A DNA stretch of 34,494 nt, from NCBI GenBank assembly GCA_020846995.1, contig JADLCV010000121.1:1-34494 (forward strand). Reading direction: 5' to 3'. This DNA comes from Paracoccaceae bacterium (GTDB taxonomy: Bacteria > Pseudomonadota > Alphaproteobacteria > Rhodobacterales > Rhodobacteraceae). Under the pieces are notes generated by a model, which ran no database searches, was not told where the DNA came from, and saw only the letters and a program-made list of their open reading frames with translations. This document shows, piece by piece, positions 1-7,366 of the stretch. Position numbers and translations under genes: made by a program. Each line of letters begins with the position of its first letter. Within the stretch, counting starts at the first letter, position 1.

Positions 1-490
1 CGGGCATCCGGCTGAGCTTCTTCTCGCCGGTGTGGGTCAGGGCCGAGAAGCGGTCGCGGCGGATGAAGAGGCTGCCCGCGACGAGCCCCGCGATCGCCCC
101 CCGCATGGTCTCGGCGCCAAGGAACATTGTCTCCTGCCGGCCGCGCGCGTTCAGGAGACGGTCGGTGAAGACGTGGCCGCGCTCGGGGTCGGCGCACAGC
201 TGGATCTCGTCCACGGCCAGGAAGTCGGCGCCGATGTCCACGGGCATCGCCTCGACCGTGCAGACCCAGTAGCAGGCGCGCTCGGGGACGATGCGCTCCT
301 CGCCGGTGACGAGGGCGACGACCGCGGGGCCGCGCAGGGCGACGATGCGGTCGTAGACCTCGCGCGCGAGGAGCCGCAGCGGCAGGCCGATGACGCCCGT
401 GCGGTGGGCGAGCATGCGCTCGATCGCGTAATGCGTCTTGCCCGTGTTGGTGGGCCCGAGCACCGCGATGATGCGCCCCTGCCGTTCCAT
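1..490 (-). CDS. SUV3-like DExH RNA helicase, N-terminal part (cut by window edge)
   Basis: The gene reads leftward from an ATG at 490 and runs off the window, leaving 163 codons of the N-terminus. A Walker A motif GPTNTGKT lies at residues 12-19, and a DEIQ Walker B/DExH box follows further in. The surrounding sequence (YAIERML, GLPLRLLAREVYDR, TGEER, MFLGAETM) matches the helicase family related to the mitochondrial degradosome helicase SUV3, which in alphaproteobacteria is a long protein of roughly 900 residues. Members are ATP-dependent RNA/DNA helicases thought to act in RNA turnover. The function in bacteria is inferred from the mitochondrial relative. The gene lies 50 bases downstream of the TPR gene on the same strand and may be cotranscribed with it. 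Confidence 0.85.
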   Translation of the reverse strand, partial: MERQGRIIAVLGPTNTGKTHYAIERMLAHRTGVIGLPLRLLAREVYDRIVALRGPAVVALVTGEERIVPERACYWVCTVEAMPVDIGADFLAVDEIQLCADPERGHVFTDRLLNARGRQETMFLGAETMRGAIAGLVAGSLFIRRDRFSALTHTGEKKLSRMP

Positions 491-540
491 GCCTGCCGTC
501 CCGCCCCCCCGCGCCCGCGCCCCCCACCCGGGAGACGGGC

Positions 541-1089
541 TCAGAGCGTCTCCGCGCCCTGCGCCCGCTCGATCCGCGCGATCCCCTGCCGCGGGGCCTC
601 CATGTGGGGATGGATCGCCAGCGCCGCGGCGTAGGCCCGCCGCGCGGGGTCGGTCAAGCCCATCTCCTCGAGGATCAGCCCGAGCCCCGCCAGGGCCTCG
701 AAATGGCGCGGCTCGAGCGCGAGCGCGCGGGCGAGGTCGTCGAGCGCGGGGCCATACTGGCCGAGGAGGTAGAAGGCCGTGGCCCGCGTGCTCCAGCCCT
801 CGGCGAAGTCCGGGGCGTGATCGGTGAGGGCCGTCAGATGCTCGACCGCCGCCGGAAGGTCGCCCGCCTCGAGCGCCTCGCGGCCGCGCCCGAGGAGGAG
901 GTCCATCGCCGGCGAGCCCGACCGCGACCATTCGCGCAGGATGCGCGTCTCGATCCGCTGCCAGTCGGCGGCGTCGGAGGCGGCGAGCTCGGAGAGAAGC
1001 GCATCGACCTCGGCCGGTCCCGCCGCCGCGGCGCGGACGGCGAGCAGGAGCGCGACCAGGGCATGGAGTATGCGCGGGCGATGGTCCAT
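541..1089 (-). CDS. secreted or periplasmic TPR-repeat protein
   Basis: A 182-residue protein. The reading frame is open further upstream, but the ATG at 1089 begins a short hydrophobic signal-like segment (HALVALLLAV, then AAAAGPAE), whereas the upstream part is low-complexity shadow of the SCP2 gene. Two to three tetratricopeptide repeats follow from about residue 60 to 170, with the usual alternating small and aromatic positions (GREALEAGDLPAAVEHL; AFYLLGQYGPALDDLARALALEP; GLILEEMGLTDPARRAYAAAL). TPR proteins are interaction scaffolds and no enzymatic domain is visible. It is divergent from the SCP2 gene, with 70 bases between the two starts, and lies upstream of the helicase on the same strand. 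The precise role is unknown. Confidence 0.8.
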   Translation of the reverse strand: MDHRPRILHALVALLLAVRAAAAGPAEVDALLSELAASDAADWQRIETRILREWSRSGSPAMDLLLGRGREALEAGDLPAAVEHLTALTDHAPDFAEGWSTRATAFYLLGQYGPALDDLARALALEPRHFEALAGLGLILEEMGLTDPARRAYAAALAIHPHMEAPRQGIARIERAQGAETL

Positions 1090-1159
1090 ATGCGCGAGTG
1101 TAGCGCCCGCGCCGCGGATGGCGAGGGGGCCCGGGGTCACAATTCGGAGGACGGAGAGC

Positions 1160-1453
1160 ATGGGCGAGGCGATCGCGGGCGCACTGGCGGCCCTGGGGGA
1201 GCGGCTCGGCAACGGCTTCGCGGGGACGGCGAAGTTCGTCATCGCCGGCGAGGGGGCGATCCTCCTCGGGCCCGGCGGCCCCGCGGCCGCCGCCGCCGAC
1301 ACCCCCGCGGATGTCACCCTCAGCGCCGACCTCGCGACCTTCCGGGGGCTTTTCGACGGCACCCTCAACGCGACCGCGGCCTTCATGTCGGGGCGCCTCC
1401 GGGTCGAGGGCGACATGGGGCTGGCGATGAAGCTCGCGGGCGCCCTCGCCTGA
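1160..1453 (+). CDS. SCP2 sterol-binding domain protein
   Basis: A 97-residue protein starting at the ATG at 1160, preceded by CGGAGG at 1145-1150 with nine bases of spacing. The whole chain resembles a stand-alone SCP-2 sterol-transfer domain: an N-terminal helix, a beta strand with AGEGAILLG, a TPADVTLSADLATFRGLFDG segment, and the typical C-terminal FMSGRLRVEGDMGLAMKL. The last stretch is the family hallmark. These small soluble proteins bind lipids or hydrophobic ligands; the bacterial ligand is not known. The gene converges with the alpha/beta hydrolase gene, with only 18 bases between the stop codons. Confidence 0.85.
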   Translation: MGEAIAGALAALGERLGNGFAGTAKFVIAGEGAILLGPGGPAAAAADTPADVTLSADLATFRGLFDGTLNATAAFMSGRLRVEGDMGLAMKLAGALA

Positions 1454-1471
1454 GGCGCAGGGCCCCGCCCC

Positions 1472-2218
1472 TCAGGGCGCGATCTCCTCGATCGTGCGCA
1501 CGATCAGGTCAAGGCAGGCCGGGTCGGAAAAGCGGTGGTCGGCCCCCCTGACGAGCGTCAGCCGGAGGTCGGGGCCGCGGGCGTGGCCAAGCAGGCGGAG
1601 GGCCCAGCCGAGGGGCACGTCGGCATCGCCGGTGCCCTGCAGGAGGCGCACCGGGAAGGGAAGCTCGAGCGGGCTTCGGAGCACGAGGTGGCGGCGGCCG
1701 TCCTCGATCAGCCGGCGGCTGATGCGGGTCGGCTCGGGCGCGTAGGCGCTCGGCCGGTCGACATGGCCCTCGTCGCGAAGCCGGTCGCGCTCCTCGGCCG
1801 TCATCCCCGCCCAGAAGCCGTCCTCGGTGAAGTCGGGGGCGGCGGCGATGCCGACGAGCCCCGCCACCCGCTCCGGCCGGGCCCGGGCGAGGAGAAGCGC
1901 GATCCAGCCCCCCATCGACGAGCCGACGAGGATCTGGGGCCCCTCGGTCAGCGCCCCGAGCACCGCCGCCGCATCCTCGGCCCAGTCGCCGACGGCGCCG
2001 GCCGCGAAGTCCCCCGGCGAGGCGCCGTGCCCGGAGTAGTCGAAGCGGACGAAGGCCCGCCCCGCCGCCGCCGCCCAGCCGTCGAGATGGGCGGCCTTGG
2101 TTCCCGTCATGTCCGACCGGAAGCCGCCGAGGAAGACCACCCCGGGCCCCCGTCCCGCCCGCCGGTGATGGGCGATCCGCCGCCCCTCCGGGGTCGCGAG
2201 GAACTCCGCCACGGCCAT
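1472..2218 (-). CDS. alpha/beta hydrolase (serine esterase, ABHD10/BEM46-like)
   Basis: A 248-residue alpha/beta-hydrolase fold protein. The nucleophile elbow is GSSMGG, the oxyanion region includes FLGGFRSDMTGTKA, the acid is probably the Asp in GTGDADVP, and the catalytic His lies in GADHRFSD. FVRFDYSGHGAS is also typical of the family. The spacing and the FRSDMTGTKA segment recall ABHD10-type palmitoyl/acyl-glucuronide esterases. The substrate cannot be told from sequence. The ATG at 2218 is chosen because the frame upstream is only Gly/Ala/Arg-rich and because a promoter-like pair lies just upstream at 2251-2279. The protein has no signal peptide and is probably cytosolic. Confidence 0.85.
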   Translation of the reverse strand: MAVAEFLATPEGRRIAHHRRAGRGPGVVFLGGFRSDMTGTKAAHLDGWAAAAGRAFVRFDYSGHGASPGDFAAGAVGDWAEDAAAVLGALTEGPQILVGSSMGGWIALLLARARPERVAGLVGIAAAPDFTEDGFWAGMTAEERDRLRDEGHVDRPSAYAPEPTRISRRLIEDGRRHLVLRSPLELPFPVRLLQGTGDADVPLGWALRLLGHARGPDLRLTLVRGADHRFSDPACLDLIVRTIEEIAP

Positions 2219-2250
2219 CGCCCGCCCGCCTCCGCCTGCCTCTCCTCGCT

Positions 2251-2279
2251 TCCCTATAGCCCCGGCCGCGGGGCCTGCA
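2251..2279 (-). promoter_or_regulatory. sigma70-type promoter of the alpha/beta hydrolase gene
   Basis: Read on the minus strand, TTTGCA (2279-2274) and TATAGG (2256-2251) are separated by exactly 17 bases. The -10 element lies 32 bases before the ATG at 2218. It is one of the few AT-containing stretches in this GC-rich gap. Predicted only from spacing and consensus match. Confidence 0.5.
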
Positions 2280-2317
2280 AACCGCGCCCGGCCCGCCGCG
2301 GGCGCGGCGGGCGCGCC

Positions 2318-2346
2318 TTGACAGGCCGCGGCCGGGGCTCCAACGC
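2318..2346 (+). promoter_or_regulatory. possible trkH promoter with very short or no leader
   Basis: A perfect TTGACA sits at 2318-2323. At 17 bases spacing the -10 position is CAACGC (2341-2346), a poor match. The trkH ATG begins at 2355, so a transcript from this promoter would start at or within a few bases of the start codon. No Shine-Dalgarno sequence is visible before that ATG. Confidence 0.35.
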
Positions 2347-2354
2347 TCGCGCCC

Positions 2355-3803
2355 ATGCACGACCTTCGCCCCGTCGGCTATGTCCTCGGCATCCTGATCG
2401 CGGCGCTCGGCGCGGCGATGGTCGTGCCGCTCGCCGCCGACCTCCTGGCCGGGGACGGCCACTGGCTCGCCTTCCTCGAATGCGCGGTCCTGACCGCGAC
2501 CACCGGTGGGGCGGTCGCGCTCGCCTGCGCGAGCGGGCTCGGCCGGGGGCTCAGCGCCCAGCAGGCCTTCCTCGTCACGACCGGGGTGTGGGTGGCGCTG
2601 CCCCTCTTCGGGGCCCTGCCCTTCATGCTCGGCGCGCCGGGGGCGACCTTCACCGACGCCGTCTTCGAGGCCATGTCGGGCATGACCACGACCGGCGCCA
2701 CGGTCTTCGTCGGCCTCGACACCCTGCCCCGCGGCACCCACCTCTGGCGCGGCATCCTGCAATGGCTGGGCGGGCTCGGCATCATCGTCATCGCCATGGT
2801 GTTCCTGCCGGTGATGAAGGTCGGCGGCATGCAGTATTTCCGCTCCGAGGCCTTCGACACCCTGGGCAAGATCCTGCCCCGCGCGCTCGACATCGCCTGG
2901 GGGCTGCTCGAGGTCTACCTCGCCCTCACCGTCGCCTGCGGCCTCGTCTTCTTCGCCCTCGGCATGACCGGCCTCGAGGCCGCCGTGCACGCCATGACGA
3001 CGCTCGCGACCGGCGGCTTCGCGACCTCGGATCTCTCCTTCGCCCGCTACGGCGAGCCCCTGCTGCTCGCCGCCACGGGTTTCATGCTCCTGGCCGGGCT
3101 GCCCTACATCCGCTTCCTGCAACTGATGGGCGGCAGCGCCCTGCCGCTCTGGCGCGACGTCCAGGTGCGCGCCTACCTGCGCTGGACGGCCTATGCCGTG
3201 GGCGTGATCCTCGCCTACCGCGTGCTGGCCCGCGGCGCCGACCCGGCCGAGGCCTTCGCGGGCACCGTCTTCAACACCGTCTCGATCTTCTCGGGCACGG
3301 GCTTCGGCAGCGAGAACGTCGAGGCCTGGGGGGCCTTCCCCTTCGTCATCCTCATCGCCACCGGCATGATCGGCGCCTGCACCGCCTCGAGCAGCTGCTC
3401 GCTGAAGGTGTTCCGCTACCTCGTCCTGATCGAGGCGGTCAAGACGCGGATCCGGCGCATCCATTCGCCCCACCGGGTGGTGCCCCTGCGATTCGAGGGG
3501 CGGACGCTCGGCGACGACGTGGTCGCCTCGGTGATCACGCTCTTCACCGCCTTCATCCTCGGCTTCGGCGTCCTCTCGGTGCTCCTGTCGCTCGCCGGGC
3601 TCCAGTTCAAGACCGCGGTCGTCGCCGCCTGGACGGCGCTCTTCAACGTCGGCCTCGCCTTCGGCCCCGAGGTCGGGGCGACGGGGGCGTTGCACGCCTT
3701 CCCGGCGGCCGCGAAGTGGCTGATGGCGGCCGGCATGCTCCTCGGCCGGCTCGAGGTCCTGGCGGTGCTGGTGCTGTTCCTGCCGCGCTTCTGGCGCGGC
3801 TAG
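2355..3803 (+). CDS. trkH: TrkH-family potassium uptake protein
   Basis: A 482-residue integral membrane protein of the TrkH/KtrB superfamily, the potassium-translocating subunit of the Trk system. The four pore-loop signatures are visible in order: MTTTGATVF near residue 112, TTLATGGFATSD near 216, SIFSGTGFGSEN near 315, and FNVGLAFGPEVG near 435. Each carries the selectivity-filter glycine of one pseudo-repeat. Length matches the family (about 480). It is normally partnered by the cytosolic NAD/ATP-binding regulator TrkA, which is not in this window. The ATG at 2355 lacks a visible Shine-Dalgarno; the first segment (VGYVLGILIAALGAAMVV) is already a membrane helix, so the start must be close to here. 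Confidence 0.93.
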   Translation: MHDLRPVGYVLGILIAALGAAMVVPLAADLLAGDGHWLAFLECAVLTATTGGAVALACASGLGRGLSAQQAFLVTTGVWVALPLFGALPFMLGAPGATFTDAVFEAMSGMTTTGATVFVGLDTLPRGTHLWRGILQWLGGLGIIVIAMVFLPVMKVGGMQYFRSEAFDTLGKILPRALDIAWGLLEVYLALTVACGLVFFALGMTGLEAAVHAMTTLATGGFATSDLSFARYGEPLLLAATGFMLLAGLPYIRFLQLMGGSALPLWRDVQVRAYLRWTAYAVGVILAYRVLARGADPAEAFAGTVFNTVSIFSGTGFGSENVEAWGAFPFVILIATGMIGACTASSSCSLKVFRYLVLIEAVKTRIRRIHSPHRVVPLRFEGRTLGDDVVASVITLFTAFILGFGVLSVLLSLAGLQFKTAVVAAWTALFNVGLAFGPEVGATGALHAFPAAAKWLMAAGMLLGRLEVLAVLVLFLPRFWRG

Positions 3804-3840
3804 GGCCGGGGCGGGGCGGGGCGGGGCCGGCGCGGGCCGC
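3804..3840. other. G-run tract between convergent trkH and choV; possible G-quadruplex/terminator
   Basis: The 37-base gap between the two convergent stop codons contains four GGGG runs separated by single C residues (3808-3826), a textbook G-quadruplex pattern on the plus strand. It is followed by a GGCCGGCGCGGGCC stretch that can fold back. No U-tract is present on either side. It may help end transcription of one or both genes; this is inference. Confidence 0.45.
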
Positions 3841-4896
3841 TCAGCCGCGGGGGTCGAGGAGGGCCGCGATCACCGAGGCACGGGTGACGATGCCGGCGGG
3901 GCGGCCGCGGTCGGTGACGGGCAGGGCGGCGTCGGCCTCGCGCAGCCGCGCCATCACCTCGCGGATCGGCAGGTCGGCGGCGACGGGCTCGCCCGGGGCC
4001 TCGCCCGCGGTCGCCGCGTCGCCCGCGGTGAGGACGCCGAGGGGGTTCATGGTCTCGACGAAATCGGCGACGTAGGCCGAGGCCGGGGCCGAGAAGATCT
4101 CGCGCGGGGTGCCGGTCTGGACGATCCGGCCCCCCTCCATGATGGCGATCCGGTTGCCGAGCTTGAAGGCCTCGTCGAGGTCGTGGCTGACGAAGAGGAT
4201 GGTGCGGCGCATCCGCGCCTGGAGTTCCAGGAGCTCGTCCTGAAGGCGCACCCGGATGAGCGGGTCGAGAGCCGAGAAGGGCTCGTCCATGAGCAGGATC
4301 GGGGCCTCGGTCGCGAAGGCGCGGGCGAGGCCCACGCGCTGCTGCATTCCCCCCGAGAGCTCGCCCACCTTGCGGTCGGCCCAGTCGGAAAGGCCGACGA
4401 GGTCAAGCTGGGCGGCGATGCGGGCGGCGCGCTCGGCCGCGGCGACGCCGGCCAGTTCGAGCCCGAGGCCCACGTTCTCGCGCACCGTCCGCCACGGCAG
4501 GAGGCCGAACTGCTGGAAGACCATCGCCACCCGCGACAGGCGGATGCGCCGGAGGGTGGCGGCGTCGGCATGGGTGACGTCGACGAGCCGGCCATCGTCG
4601 CCGACCCAGCAGGCCCCGCGGCAGACGGGGTTGAGGCCGTTGACGGCCCGCAGGAGCGTCGACTTGCCCGACCCCGAGAGCCCCATGAGGACGAGGATCT
4701 CGCCCTCGGCCACCTTGAGCGAGCAGTCGTGGACGCCGAGCACCTGGCCCGAGGCGGCCTTGACGGCGGCGCGGTCCCGGCCCTCGTCCATGAGCGCGAG
4801 CGCGGCCTCCGGGCGGTCGCCGAAGACGATCGAGACGCGCTCGAAGGCGACGGCGATGCCCTCGGCCGGGCGGCTGTCGTTCGCGGGCGCCGTCAC
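3841..4896 (-). CDS. choV: choline ABC transporter ATP-binding protein
   Basis: A 351-residue ATPase of the ProV/OpuAA family that energises choline import. It shows Walker A GLSGSGKST, the Q-loop region VFQQFGLLPWRTV, signature LSGGMQQR, Walker B ILLMDEPFSALD and the switch His in FVSHDLDEA. A C-terminal CBS-like segment (ALPVTDRGRPAGIVTRASVIAALL) is typical of ProV-type proteins. The start is a GTG at 4896 whose last three bases overlap the choW stop as GTGA, so translation is probably coupled. The N-terminal extension with VSIVFGDRPEAALALMDEG is characteristic of ChoV/ProV. It is the last gene of the choXWV operon. Confidence 0.92.
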   Translation of the reverse strand: MTAPANDSRPAEGIAVAFERVSIVFGDRPEAALALMDEGRDRAAVKAASGQVLGVHDCSLKVAEGEILVLMGLSGSGKSTLLRAVNGLNPVCRGACWVGDDGRLVDVTHADAATLRRIRLSRVAMVFQQFGLLPWRTVRENVGLGLELAGVAAAERAARIAAQLDLVGLSDWADRKVGELSGGMQQRVGLARAFATEAPILLMDEPFSALDPLIRVRLQDELLELQARMRRTILFVSHDLDEAFKLGNRIAIMEGGRIVQTGTPREIFSAPASAYVADFVETMNPLGVLTAGDAATAGEAPGEPVAADLPIREVMARLREADAALPVTDRGRPAGIVTRASVIAALLDPRG

Positions 4897-5747
4897 GGCC
4901 GCTCCACCCGCAGCATGCGGTCGAGGAGGATGGCGAGGACGACGATCACCATCCCGGCCTCGAAGCCGAGCGCGGTGTTGACCGAGTTGAGGGCGCGGAC
5001 GACCGGCACCCCGAGCCCCGCCGCCCCGACCAACGCCGCGATCACCACCATCGAGAGCGAGAGCATGATCGTCTGGTTGAGCCCGGTCATGATCTGCGGC
5101 ACCGCCCACGGCAGCTCGACCTTCCAGAGCACCTGCCGCGGCGTCGCCCCGAAGGCCGTCGCCGCCTCGAGGAGCGGCTGGGGGGTCGAGGCGATGCCGA
5201 GATGGGTGAGCCGGATCGGCGCCGGCAGCACGAAGATGACGGTGGCGAGAAGCCCCGGCACCATGCCGATGCCGAAGAAGACGATGGCCGGGATCAGGTA
5301 GACGAAGGTCGGCAGCGTCTGCATGAGGTCGAGGACCGGGCGCAGCCCGGCATAGAGGCGCGGCCGGTGGGCGGCGGCGATGCCGACCGGCACCCCGACC
5401 CCCATGCAGACGACGCAGGAGGCAAGGACGAGCGTCAGGCTCTCGGTCGTCGCCTGCCAGTAGCCCTGGTTGAGGATGAAGAGAAAGCCCGCGAGGACGA
5501 GGAGGCAGGGCTTCCAGGACCGCTGGATGGCCCAGGTCAGGGCCACGAAGGCGGCGACGACGAGGAGCGGCGGCGGCGTCTGGAGCAGCCAGAGGACGGC
5601 CTCGATCAGCCGCTCCAGCGCCGCCGCCGCGGCATCGAAGGCCCAGGTGGCGTTCGCCTGCAGCCAGCCGAAGCCCTCGCGCGCAAGCCGGCCGACCGGG
5701 AGCTTGGTCGCCGTCAGCGCCTCGGTCAGGCGGGCGAGCGGCTCCAT
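4893..5747 (-). CDS. choW: choline ABC transporter permease
   Basis: A 284-residue inner-membrane permease of the ProW/OpuAB family. It has an N-terminal amphipathic stretch, about six to seven hydrophobic segments, and the cytoplasmic EAA-type loop around EAATAFGATPRQVLWKVELP, which contacts the ATPase. The segment LMQTLPTFVYLIPAIVFFGIG is a strong family marker. The gene lies 22 bases downstream of choX and overlaps choV by four bases. Together with ChoX and ChoV it forms the choline importer. Confidence 0.92.
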   Translation of the reverse strand: MEPLARLTEALTATKLPVGRLAREGFGWLQANATWAFDAAAAALERLIEAVLWLLQTPPPLLVVAAFVALTWAIQRSWKPCLLVLAGFLFILNQGYWQATTESLTLVLASCVVCMGVGVPVGIAAAHRPRLYAGLRPVLDLMQTLPTFVYLIPAIVFFGIGMVPGLLATVIFVLPAPIRLTHLGIASTPQPLLEAATAFGATPRQVLWKVELPWAVPQIMTGLNQTIMLSLSMVVIAALVGAAGLGVPVVRALNSVNTALGFEAGMVIVVLAILLDRMLRVERP

Positions 5748-5769
5748 CGGCGCCGGCCGCGTCCGGGGC

Positions 5770-6696
5770 CTAGTTCAGGGCCGCGTTGACCGCGGCGAGG
5801 GCGTCGCCGCCGTCCTTGGTCGTCACACCGGCGAGCCAGGGCCCGAGGACGTCGCGGTGGCCGGCGAGCCAGGCGCGGGCGGCGGCCGCGGGCTCCTCCC
5901 CGTCGTCGAGGATGCTGCCCATGATCTCGTTCTCGAGCGCGAGGGTGAAGACGAGGTTGTGAAGGAAGGCGCCGACGTTCGGGCATTCGGCGGCATAGCC
6001 CTTGCGGGTGTTGGTCAGCACCGTGGCGCCGCCGAGGTTGGGACCGAACCAGTCGTCGCCGCCGGTGAGATAGGTCATGGCGAAGTTGGCGTTCATGGGA
6101 TGGGGCTCCCAGCCGAGGAAGACGATCGGCTCGCCCCGCGAATCGGCCCGGGCGACCTGCGCGAGCATCCCCTGCTCGGAACTCTCGACCAACTCGAAGT
6201 CCTTGAGGCCGAAGGCGTCGGAGGAGATCATCTCGAGGATCAGGCGGTTGCCGTCGTTGCCGGCCTCGATGCCGTAGATCTTGCCGTCGAGCGGTCCGGC
6301 CTGCGCGGCGATGTCGGCGAAGCCGGCGATGCCGAGGGCGGCCCCGGCGTCATTGGTGGCAAGGGTGTATTTCGCCCCCTCGAGGTTGGCGCGCAGCGTC
6401 TCGACGGTGCCGGCATCGCGGTAGGGGGCGATGTCGGCCTCCATCGTCGGCATCCAGTTGCCGAGGAAGACGTCGACCTGACCGGTCGAGAGCGAGATGT
6501 AGGTGACCGGCACCGACAGGACCAGGATCTCGGTCTCGTAGCCGAGCGCCCCGAGGACCGTGGTCGCGACCGCGGTGGTGGCGGTGATGTCGGTCCAGCC
6601 GACGTCCGAGAAGACCACCTTGTCGCAGGCGGCCGCGGCCGGCAGCGCCAGCAGGGCGGCAAGGCCGGTCGCGGCGAGGATCGGGCGGAGGGTCAT
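5770..6696 (-). CDS. choX: choline ABC transporter substrate-binding protein
   Basis: A 308-residue periplasmic binding protein with a clear signal peptide (positive start, hydrophobic core LAATGLAALLALP, cleavage near AAA-C24). The five choline-box residues known from Sinorhizobium meliloti ChoX (W43, D45, W90, Y119, W205) correspond here to W34, D36, W81, Y110 and W196, all at a constant offset of nine, so choline binding is well supported. The ATG at 6696 has an AGGGAG ribosome-binding site eight bases upstream. It is the first gene of the choXWV operon and is divergent from betI across an 85-base gap holding a BetI-type operator. Confidence 0.95.
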   Translation of the reverse strand: MTLRPILAATGLAALLALPAAAACDKVVFSDVGWTDITATTAVATTVLGALGYETEILVLSVPVTYISLSTGQVDVFLGNWMPTMEADIAPYRDAGTVETLRANLEGAKYTLATNDAGAALGIAGFADIAAQAGPLDGKIYGIEAGNDGNRLILEMISSDAFGLKDFELVESSEQGMLAQVARADSRGEPIVFLGWEPHPMNANFAMTYLTGGDDWFGPNLGGATVLTNTRKGYAAECPNVGAFLHNLVFTLALENEIMGSILDDGEEPAAAARAWLAGHRDVLGPWLAGVTTKDGGDALAAVNAALN

Positions 6697-6715
6697 GGCG
6701 GGGCTCCCTGCTTTC

Positions 6716-6735
6716 TTGATTGACGAGTCAATAAA
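6716..6735. promoter_or_regulatory. BetI operator (palindrome) in the choX-betI divergent gap
   Basis: ATTGAC (6719-6724) and GTCAAT (6727-6732) form a perfect inverted repeat around GA, with flanking TT and AA extending the symmetry to 6716-6735 with one mismatch. The shape and AT content match operators bound by the choline-responsive TetR repressor BetI. It sits 20 bases upstream of choX and 47 upstream of betI, so one site could silence both operons when choline is absent. Confidence 0.75.
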
Positions 6736-6749
6736 CAACCGACTAGCCT
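6720..6749 (+). promoter_or_regulatory. betI-betB-betA promoter overlapping the operator
   Basis: TTGACG (6720-6725) and TAGCCT (6744-6749) lie 18 bases apart and 32 bases before the betI start. The -35 element is inside the BetI palindrome, so bound repressor would block polymerase. Predicted from consensus only. Confidence 0.5.
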
Positions 6750-6781
6750 GCCCTGGCAAGCGGAATCTCGGACCGCACGAC

Positions 6782-7366
6782 ATGCCGAAGCTGGGAATGG
6801 AGCCTATCCGAAGGGCGGCGCTCGTCAAAGCGACGATCGACGCGATCGGCCGCGCGGGCACGCTCGATGTCACGGTGGGCGAGATCGCGCGCGCGGCCGG
6901 CATGTCGAGCGCGCTCGCCCACCACTACTTCGGCGCCAAGGAGGCGCTCTTCCTCGCCGCCATGCGCCAGGTGCTGACCGACTACGGGGTCGAGGTGCGG
7001 GCCCGCCTCGGGGCGGCGGGGAAGGATCCCCGCGCCCGCCTCGCCGCGATCGTGGCGGCGGGCTTCGCGCCCCAGAACTTCCGCCGCGAGGTCGTGGGGG
7101 CGTGGCTGACCTTCTACGTCCTCGCCCAGTCGGTGCCCGAGGCGCGCCGCCTCCTCGCGCTCTACCAGCGGCGGCTGGCGGCCAACCTCACGCATGCGCT
7201 CCGCCCCCTCGCCGGGGCGCGGGCGCCGAGCGTCGCGGCCCGGCTCGGGGCGATGATCGACGGGGTCTACCTTCGCGAGGCCCTCGGCGCGGGCCCCCCC
7301 GACGGGGCGGCGGCCGAGGCGGCCGTGCTCGCCCATCTCGGCTGCGAGATCGGAGAGGGCCGGTGA
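6782..7366 (+). CDS. betI: choline-responsive transcriptional repressor BetI
   Basis: A 194-residue TetR-family regulator. The N-terminus [19 protein letters not shown] is nearly diagnostic for BetI, and the helix-turn-helix follows as [28 protein letters not shown] (described here by its ends). The C-terminal ligand domain contains [13 protein letters not shown] and LIDGVY-like [11 protein letters not shown] segments. BetI binds choline and releases its operator. The gene overlaps the betB start by one base (TGATG), forming a betI-betB unit, and is divergent from choX. Confidence 0.94.
   Translation: MPKLGMEPIRRAALVKATIDAIGRAGTLDVTVGEIARAAGMSSALAHHYFGAKEALFLAAMRQVLTDYGVEVRARLGAAGKDPRARLAAIVAAGFAPQNFRREVVGAWLTFYVLAQSVPEARRLLALYQRRLAANLTHALRPLAGARAPSVAARLGAMIDGVYLREALGAGPPDGAAAEAAVLAHLGCEIGEGR

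Noticed and set aside
1509-3695. 728-residue minus-strand open frame
   Set aside because: It is antisense to trkH and out of frame with the alpha/beta hydrolase; low-complexity polar sequence with no domain.
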